A stretch of 64,000 bases of DNA. It comes from Chamaecyparis obtusa (taxonomy: Eukaryota > Streptophyta > Pinopsida > Cupressales > Cupressaceae). The notes under the pieces were generated by a model. The model searched no databases. It saw nothing but the letters and a program-made list of their open reading frames with translations, and had not been told where the DNA came from. The stretch spans positions 495,501 to 559,500 of the forward strand of contig BSBK01000763.1 of assembly GCA_027943335.1 (NCBI GenBank), read 5' to 3'. Shown piece by piece: positions 56,471-64,000 of this stretch. Within the stretch, counting starts at the first letter, position 1; every line of letters begins with the position of its first letter. The position numbers and the translations under genes are program-made.

Positions 56471-56559
56471 GGAAAACTAGTTATACATTAGAGAGTTAGC
56501 ATATATTATAAAAAATGATTTTAAAATCAAGGTATTATTCTATTTTAACATATTATAAA

Positions 56560-57925
56560 AAATTTACCTCCAACATCAAAGCTACAGGTGTGGAAGAAGT
56601 GGAAGGAATATGTTGTGGTGTATTGACACTAGTTACTTCACCTTGAAATGTATATTGTTCATGTATCAGTTTAAATTGCTCCATAAATTAAAATTTATTT
56701 ATAATTATAAGTTTTAAGTGATTAATAAATTAAATATTCTAAATGCAAATAAATGCACCTACACCTTCTCTCCACTAGAAAATGCCATATTTATCAAGTC
56801 ATCTATCAGGGCCATATCCTCCATAGTGGAAACTTGAAATGTATTCTCACACTATATACATGAATAGGATGTGGAGTCATCCTCATGCACATCAGTATCT
56901 ACCCCAAAACATATAAGTTGATAGTTGGGACACATGATGGATGATTAGGTGGTACAAATGATGATGAGGTAGGTGGTGAAGTTGATAGTGAGGTAGGTAG
57001 TGTATTTGTTGGATCCGATTGTGGTCGAAGAGTCTACACTAACTATGTGCCATGCTGAATGATGACATTAGTCAATGACATAGCCACCTGAAGAGTTTGT
57101 AACCCTATATAATCCTTCAAGACTACTAGGACCATGACATTAACCATGGGCTTAGCAACTAGAGAAGCCCTATTTCATGGGTCTACCACCCTCTGAACCC
57201 TTAGTCTATCCTAGGTAGAGCATCTCCCTCTACCTTGGAACTCCCTCATGTCAAAGTAGTTCAATCACTCATTGAGGATAAAATCACAATATAATTTTCT
57301 TAAAAAGTACAATGGAACCTCATAATTGTTACAAGGTGGTTGGTCAAGTACCATATACCACCTACCCTAAAAAGAATTTCTCAACCCAATGTGATTATAC
57401 CAATGTATAGAAAAGCTCTTTGAATCAAGAGGTAAGGTCTCATTAGGTTTAGGCTTGGTGAAAATAGAATATACATAAGCTTTACTTATGAATTTTATTT
57501 TCACCTCATCATATAATAACCTAGTAGAATAGAATGCATGACATCTATTCCTATGTGTTCCCCATTTTATAACTTGTTTGGATACTTAATCCTTGGCACT
57601 ATTAGCCATTAATTCTAGTGTTGTGGTAAGGGATGAATGCTTATCATACTCAAAGGTCCTAAACCTATTCAATATCTAAGAAATTTGGGATGCATTTTGT
57701 GATAGTCAATTTAAGAGATGCTCTTGTGTGATTTGTACAGGGTCTGTAGGCTCGGAGATGGAGGGTTTTGAGGCTCCTTTTGTTGTTGAGGGGTACCATT
57801 TTGGGGCTCTTGTTGTTGTTGATGAGTAACATTTTGAGGGTCTTGTTGTTTTTGTTTAGGGACTTGTTTTTTTTGTTGGGGGTAGTTTTTGAGAATATAT
57901 CATGAATTGAAAAAAACACAAAAAT
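56560..57925 (-). pseudogene. Unidentified element ORF1, decayed (copy B)
   Basis: Minus strand. A Pro/Gln/Asn-rich N-terminus with repeated P-Q-Q-Q (57900-57740) is followed by a frame with H-A-F-Y-S-T-R-L-L-Y-D-E-V near 57510 and the core W-Y-M-V-L-D-Q-P, N-N-Y-E-V-P-L-Y-F-L-R-K-L-Y near 57360-57290. It is the counterpart of W-W-M-V-F-D-R-P and F-Y-F-L-R-K-L-Y at 972-1103. A downstream piece, S-T-M-E-D-M-A-L-I-D-D-L, runs into a donor-like GTAGGT near 56760. Several stops interrupt it. N-terminus type, core and distance from the terminus all match copy A. Confidence 0.55.
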
Positions 57926-58398
57926 GATAAAAATAATTACTATTATTTAATTCAATTTCAAACAAAAAATGCAATACCTACCTTTGCGATAACATGACAT
58001 AGTTAATATTTGTTAGAGATGCTACAAACTTGTTATGTTGAGAAAAACATGATCGGGTTCTAGTATTGAAACAGATCCTTTTTCTATTCTCTATCCATGG
58101 CCAATGGTTTCTAATGCCCTTTTGGCCACAACAAAAAACTATTTTAAGTTTTATAAATCTTGATCAGGTTTTTGTTATAATAAAACCTCGATCAGGTTTT
58201 TGTTATAATAAAAACTCGATTGACATTTTTTTTGTGATAAAAACTTGATCGTGTTTTTCAAATTTGGGCTTTCTATTTACCAAGCCATAACCCGATCAGG
58301 TTATTTCAAATTTAAAAAAACCCAATCAGGTTATTAATTATTTATATTTTTTCCCTAGGGTGGCCACTTTTTTGCAAACCATCTTTGTGCATACACCC
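57926..58398 (-). mobile_element. Leader and 5' terminus of unidentified element, copy B
   Basis: Reverse complement of 58362-58398 reads GGGTGTATGCAC...AAAAAAGTGGCC, matching the terminus at 26-61. As in copy A, GATC-type palindromic repeats sit between terminus and ORF1: a 28-bp unit (GATCAGGTTTTTGTTATAAT) at 58162, 58190, 58218 and 58247, and CCCGATCAGG/CCCAATCAGG near 58290-58330. The distance from terminus to ORF1 is about 470 bases, against about 505 in copy A. Confidence 0.5.
58160..58262. repeat. 28-bp tandem repeat, four copies
   Basis: Units start at 58162, 58190, 58218 and 58247; the last two are diverged. Each begins with a GATC(A)GG-like box and ends in ATAAAAACTC. Confidence 0.85.
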
Positions 58399-60086
58399 AT
58401 TATCAACATGATCCTAATGGAACACACTGTGTTTCCAGTGGACTTAGTTTTCACTCACAATGATAGTTCTGACATACTTATTATAGAAAAAAATATTTTG
58501 TGACACAGCTATGTAACAAAGACAAAAACAATTGATTGACTCAAATTGAATAATGGAGAGCCTAGATTAGTCCAAAATGGTAATAATAAACTATTTTTCA
58601 AAAAGAATACACTAAGAAGCAATTAAAAATTAGGTCGGATTGGTGATACTTGTTGATTAGTGTGGCCAATCAATAAAATACTCATTCAAGATTGGAAAAT
58701 AGAGGTCTAGTCCAGAACACACTCATAATGGAGCTGACTCACCTTTCCTCTTCTCTTGAATGCTCAAAAACCTTATAAATGAGGTATTTATACCTTATAA
58801 TGAGGGGTATATGAGTATCTATGGGGTATAATCTGCACACCCTAAACTAATAAGTATGTAGAATTTGAGCTTCTAAATAACAAAAGGCTTGTAGTAATTC
58901 TTTAGGGAACACCATCCCATATAGATTCTAGAGTGAACTACTAAAAGCTCTAGCCAATCCTTAGGGCACTGAAGTAACCTACTTAGATTGGCACTCTAGC
59001 TCTATAGATTGAATTGGGATTTTTTTTGTCTGTTTCTAATTTTATGTAACAACTTGAAGAGAAATATTGAAGAGGTGATGAGATCCCCAAGGAATCCTTT
59101 CTTAAAAAAGAATTAAGTGTTGGATATTGCTAATGCATGGGGAGGTGATTGAGTCATTTAATATATTTAATCACTACGTTACTGAATGGGCACTCATATA
59201 GTTGTCATCTATGTTCTGTCATTGATGTCAATATATATTTCTATGAGGAAAATAGACTAGTTATCATAGTGTACGGATACTGTATGGATGTTTCAAATGC
59301 TGCTAAGACAGATGAGAGTTCAGGAGGGTGTTGTGATCTTATATCCAAGATCACATCATGTAATATTTCATATTGGATGAGTTACATATGTTTTGGTGAA
59401 GACAAGTCATTGACTGTGATAGTGAGAAATGATAGAGTTAGTCTCTGTGTTTTGTGTATAGATTACAAGCGATATGGAATCAGTGTATGCAAACTTCAAA
59501 GATGAAAGATAGAGTATTGAAGAATGTTCTATGAACTGCACAAGGTACAGAAGGTAGGATGATGTTAGCTATGGCGTGTGTTCTGGAGGTGATCTATTTG
59601 GAAGCTGACTAAAAAGATGTAGCGTGTATGATGGATGATGAACTTGAATTAAGGATGTCAGTCCTTAATTATTGTAATGTAATCATTGTATACTTGTTCT
59701 AGATACCGTGTGTATCTTAGCAAGGGTTTATGTAATTGTTTGTAATTAGGAAAGCCTTATGGGCCAACATGTTCATGAGAATTGTAATAAGGTATAAATG
59801 AAAGGTATTTTCTTTGGAAAAGATATGGATGAGAAGAAGATGATATAGAGAGGTTGTGAAAGATGTGAGCTTGTGTCTACTATTGTAGAGCATAGGTTTG
59901 TTGGTGGACTTCATTGGAATTGATCAAGCAAAGATAGTTGTTTCCGAACAGTTCAAAAATATTGTGTATTTCTTCATATACACTTGTGTTGCAAACAGTA
60001 AGTTGTGAAGGTGGACTTAACCTTCTTTGGGTAGTGAGCCTTGGGTAGTGAGCCCTCCCTTTTCTTCCTGACTCCTAACAAGGTCT
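58399..60086. other. Non-coding stretch, possibly LTR-like at the end
   Basis: The 118-codon open frame at 59149-59505 resembles no family I know. TATAAATGAAAGG near 59790 followed by transcript-like sequence, and the duplicated GGGTAGTGAGCC at about 60030-60055, hint at an old LTR. Confidence 0.35.
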
Positions 60087-61575
60087 TGTTAGAATAACTG
60101 AGAGGGGGGTGAATTAGTTATCCAGTGTCCAAAAACAAAATGTATAATTCAAAACAACTTCTTCTATTTCTGCTTCTCGGTAAACAATAATTACTTTCAC
60201 TGTCTGTGCTTTTACTGATTACCTGTCAAATACTATAACTGTTACCGATCAAATTTAACATGTAACATGCAAAGTATGATAACAAACAAATATCACAATC
60301 AACACATAACACAAGAGATTTAACGTGGAAACCCTGTAAAGGGAAAAACCACTTGGGACCAGTAACCCAAAATTGTTCACTCTTCTGAAGTGAGGTCGGT
60401 TAAGACCCAACCTTGTTAAAGTTTTACAAACACATTGTTAGGTGTGACCTTGTTAGAGGATTTTAGACTAGAAGTTATCGTCTAACCATCATTCACTATG
60501 GGTTGATAGGATAACAATGTTCATTCTATGAATGATACATCATAAGACTTTCAGAGTCCACTTGGTTAAGAGATTTTGATTGTATACAATGGTTAAATAT
60601 GTAACAGTAAATGACCTGCCTTAATACAACCTTAATTGCAGATTATAGATCAATATTCAGTCCTAACAAATCCTTTTGACCAATATTACAATTCAGATTC
60701 AATACTGTATCAACTTATTGTCCGTCGGTAATTGCTCTTTGTAGCTCAGTAATTGTTCTGTAGCTCGGTTCTTACTTAACTAGTATGATCAGAATGCATG
60801 AAAACCTTGTTCACGTGATATTCCTGTAGTTTCTACTTCTTTCGACATTTTTCATAATGAAATCAATGTCTCTTATATAGATGGGTAAATCATTTTCTTC
60901 TCCACCATTAGGTTTTGCCGCTTAACCACATTCATAGATTTTGCCGCTTCAAACTTTCTTTGCTGACATGTTAGTAACATGTTTCAATTTGCTCTATTAG
61001 ATCTTCCTTTATTTTTGTTAGCCGTCGATCTTCATAATAAACATTATCTGTTATCACTGAAAATGAGGTACTTTATAGCTCATCAATCTTATCAGCTAAA
61101 CTAATCATTTAGTTCATTCTGTTCTGCTTGGTTAATAAAGAAATGCGTCAGTGAACACTACTTGGTTAATACTATGATCAGTATACACTACACTCCGTCG
61201 GTGTATACTAGAATTGCTTCATTTACCGACAACACTGCTTTGTGTCTTTCAACTCTATACTTCATCATAGATGAATGCAACATAATAAAGTCAATATCAT
61301 CAAGTCATAGAATCATCAACAAGTTACTCAATGTGTTCCTTATCCTCATCTATCATGTACATCTTTCCTTATGTAGATTTCTCTGTTCTTCATCTCTTTC
61401 ACCTTTTTTTCAGATGTCTCGGTATAGTAACTTACAAGATAAGTACTATCAAACTAGTTGACATCAATGACAACATAATACTAATTTAATCATATTACAT
61501 ATCTAATCAACATCTTCTCAGTGATCTTTAATCACAAATTTTTCAATCAGATTCCAAATCAGTTGTAGTCCAACA
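60087..61575 (-). repeat. LTR of a truncated copia element, 1489 bp
   Basis: Runs from TGTTAGAATAACTGAG to GTCCAACA (plus-strand view). The polypurine tract ATGCCAAAGGGAGAGAT on the minus strand directly follows at 61576-61592, so this is the 3-prime LTR of a minus-strand element. It contains GATTTAACGTGGAAACC at about 60321, shared in part with the other copia LTRs. The element has no 5-prime half here. Confidence 0.75.
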
Positions 61576-62310
61576 ATCTCTCCCTTTGGCATTGATGGCA
61601 ACTCAAGTAATATGGAATGTACCATACACATACCAAACATATATTCCACAACTTTGTGAACAAAATGCTGTAAGTCAAATAGACTTAATATGTTTAATCA
61701 CTACATTACTAAACAACATTAGATTTACCATTCTATAGTTCTGATCTTTTCAGTTCTCCTGTTCCTATTTCTGTTCTCTGTAACTGATCTTCAATACTTT
61801 GTCTCATTCGGATTGTCTCTCCCTTAGATAATTCTCATTGGTGCTTATCCTTTTTCATCCCTTTCCATATTATTTATCTCTCCCTTTGACAACAATGCCA
61901 AAGAAATAAATAAACAAACAATTCTGTCATCCTCTGTATCTCTGTATACTAATATTCCAATCGGTTCAAGTTCTCCAAACTTAATCACAACCTTGAACAT
62001 GATTCAAAGTGTGAACTATGCTACATCAACATGAATGATCTTCTGATAAAAGTAGGTTGATGCAACAACTAGATCACCTTAGTGACCTATAGACAGGGGA
62101 CAGACCCCAAGTCTAGTCCTCAAGTATTCAAATGTGTCCTTTGGTAGAGGCTTTGTAAAAATATTTGCAAGTTGTTCCTTAGATGTGACAAATTATAACT
62201 TCACTTGATTCTGTTGCACTTGTTCTCTTAAGTAATGATACTTAATAGATATATACTTTGTCTTAGAGTGCATCATAGGATTCTTTGAAATATTAATTGT
62301 ACACACTAAA
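61576..62310 (-). pseudogene. Copia RNase H C-terminus and 3' untranslated part
   Basis: The minus strand from 62310 to 62092 reads as the end of a copia RNase H: M-H-S-K-T-K-Y-I-S-I-K-Y-H-Y-L-R-E-Q-V, then L-A-N-I-F-T-K-P-L-P-K-D-T-F-E-Y-L-R. One TAA replaces a sense codon in between. The remaining 500 bases to the LTR hold a second polypurine-like tract (minus of CTCCCTTTGAC near 61880). The element breaks off at about 62310, where unrelated sequence starts. Confidence 0.8.
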
Positions 62311-64000
62311 ATGGTGCACTTCTATGAACCATTACATGCAAGGTTGCTTAAGAATAAAGCCTCACAAAGTGGCTCATAGCTCTCTCTGCATGGAGTTGCA
62401 AGGGACTATGGTGTATTTTCTCTCAGCTAGAGCTACAAGCTTGTGACCTTACTAGTCAACCACACAACGAGAGATTCAAATGAAAACAAGGGCAAGAGTG
62501 CCAATATCCTCAAGAATCACTATGAAAATGCAATGCAAACTAGTCTAGAGAAATGAGAATGCAATGCAACTAAGCTATGAAATGGAAAGAACAAATGTTA
62601 CAAATCCTTCCTATTAAGCTATGTGAGTTAAATCTATTGCATCAAAGGAAACTAAGCTAAATTCCATGAAAGCTAAAATGCAAGAATGAAAGACTAAGAA
62701 CAATAAGGTTTCCAAAAGCTCCAAAAGTCTTCAAGAATTCCTGCAGCATAAGATTAGCATAAAACGTGGTATCCAAATGAAGGAGAGAGCTTTCCTTTTA
62801 TAAGAAATGCAAAGGAGTGGACCATTGAGATTAAGAGGCAAAAGTCTTAATCGGCGGTGAAGCTTAAAAGAGGAGCAATCCGTGTGCACAAGTATCCTCC
62901 AATAGGAATTGACTTTGTGTTCATGTGAGACAAAAGTGCTTTTTTCCTTTTTGTAAAATAGGAATAATGCTTTATTTGTGCAACTTAGGACAAGAGGAAA
63001 GGTGGGGATTTTTATTTAATCAAAAGGGGAGGAAATATTCCTTTTAATCAAATAAAGACTTAGGATAAATGATTAGCCCATAGGATAAAAATCCAATATA
63101 TGATCGAAATTAAGACTTGATCAAGAAATTGATAATGTTGAAAATATTGATAAAACTGATTGAGGATTGATAAATCAAATAAATGGGGCCCAAAGTCTAG
63201 GTGACCATTTTTTGGTGCATACATTTGCCCCTCTTTGACTAATGTGTGATCGATTTGGGAACACATGCAGTCAAAGAAGAATTGAAATGTGAGATCAATC
63301 TAGGATCACAAAACAACTCAGATGTGGGGCCGATTTAGGATCACATCCGAAAAACATAGACAAAGGCCTTTGAACATGAGGTCGATTCGGGATCACATTC
63401 AAAGTAAGAGATAAGAATCTCAAATTTGAGCAAAAGCTCACAAAAGATGTCTGAATCAGGAAAATCAAGAGAATCAAGGATGAGAATCCCATAGATACTG
63501 CCCCCTCGGAATTGAAATCGAAATCAGGTAGAGAGGAACAACAAACTGATAAAGATTTGATCAAATCATAATGAAATCACAATTGAAGGTAAGGGTCAAT
63601 AGATTAACCATTAGGCAATGAAACATGCCCCAGTGAGGAAGTAGAAGAATAGAAATAGAAGACTAGGAATAGAGTGAATGAGAGACTGGAAAATGTGAGA
63701 GACATGGAAGGAAGAAATTCCATCGGAAATCAAATTATGCCTCGAAAGGTCAGTCAACTGCGCAGAAGAAAGGGGAAAATTTTGAAACATGATTTTGACT
63801 ACCAAGATGACCTCAAATTTTGATTTGGAGTCCGAAAATGGATCTAGGACATCAAAATTAGGTAGGGGTGCAATTTTCACGCAATTCTGAGGGCTTTTGA
63901 AATTTGGTCAAAAAGTCAAAATATTATAAAAGGGGTGAAAATGTCATTTTCAAAAATCATTTGTCTTTGATTAATTAGAGAAGTTTGAGAGCTCTGAGAG
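62311..64000. other. Non-coding to window end
   Basis: No supported gene. Contains four spaced copies of GATCGATTYGGGATCACAT-like sequence (63248, 63293, 63328, 63380) and a TATA-like ATTATAAAAGGGG near 63931 with transcript-like sequence after it. It may be an LTR or leader of an element continuing beyond the window. Confidence 0.35.
63931..63943 (+). promoter_or_regulatory. TATA-like box
   Basis: ATTATAAAAGGGG. Strong match to a plant TATA consensus, but there is no gene in view downstream to confirm it. Confidence 0.3.

Noticed and set aside
59149..59505. 118-codon ORF as a gene
   Set aside because: No motif, no support from neighbours, base composition as in flanking non-coding sequence.
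1..64000. tRNA, rRNA or other structural RNA genes
   Set aside because: None seen; the primer sites match tRNA ends only over the acceptor stem.

Overview
This window looks like a stretch of a large, repeat-filled plant nuclear genome, most probably a gymnosperm (conifer). The grounds are plant-type Ty3/gypsy and Ty1/copia retrotransposons, a TIR-type NB-ARC fragment with an LRR fragment of the style I associate with conifer disease-resistance genes, a plant F-box/kelch fragment, AT-rich spacers, and in-frame stops, many of them TAG, in almost every reading frame. I see no intact cellular protein-coding gene and no rRNA or tRNA gene. The species assignment is inference.

Layout. 26-2610: terminus and spliced ORF1 of an unidentified transposable-element family. 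3283-5829: seven-copy tandem array with an exact 358-bp period. 6476-7069 and 20586-20800 (minus strand): one decayed ORF split by a complete Ty3/gypsy (Tat/Athila-like) retrotransposon at 7070-20580 with intact 5-bp target duplications. That retrotransposon has an internal tandem duplication of LTR plus gag, and a third ORF of about 885 codons. 21117-25015, 26372-28812 and 40401-41910: arrays of a 160-bp satellite built almost wholly from two back-to-back palindromes. 25431-26372 and 42570-43470: two diverged copies (R and R-prime) of a terminal segment related to the element at the window start. 28813-40400: a Ty3/gypsy chromovirus inserted in the satellite. It is itself split by a nearly intact minus-strand copia element (32621-37842).

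43555-45434: polypurine tract, PIF1-like (Helitron-type) helicase pseudogene and a candidate Helitron 3-prime end. 45900-47565: TIR-type NB-ARC remnant joined in one reading frame to an F-box/kelch remnant. 48000-48990 (minus): decayed LRR fragment. 50349-52640 (minus): badly decayed copia. 54376-56470 (plus): long decayed ORF of unknown family. 56560-58398 (minus): second copy of the unidentified element's ORF1 and its terminus. 60087-62310 (minus): 3-prime end of another copia element with a 1489-bp LTR. The rest, to 64000, is non-coding as far as I can see.

How it fits together: the window records layered insertion. Target duplications, reading frames that resume across insertions, and LTR divergence counted by eye agree on the order satellite, then chromovirus (about 4.2% LTR difference), then copia (about 3.7%). 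The two items I find least like known annotation are the self-complementary 160-bp satellite, whose two arms change together between arrays, and the unidentified element family defined by a shared terminus in four places and a homologous ORF1 in two.
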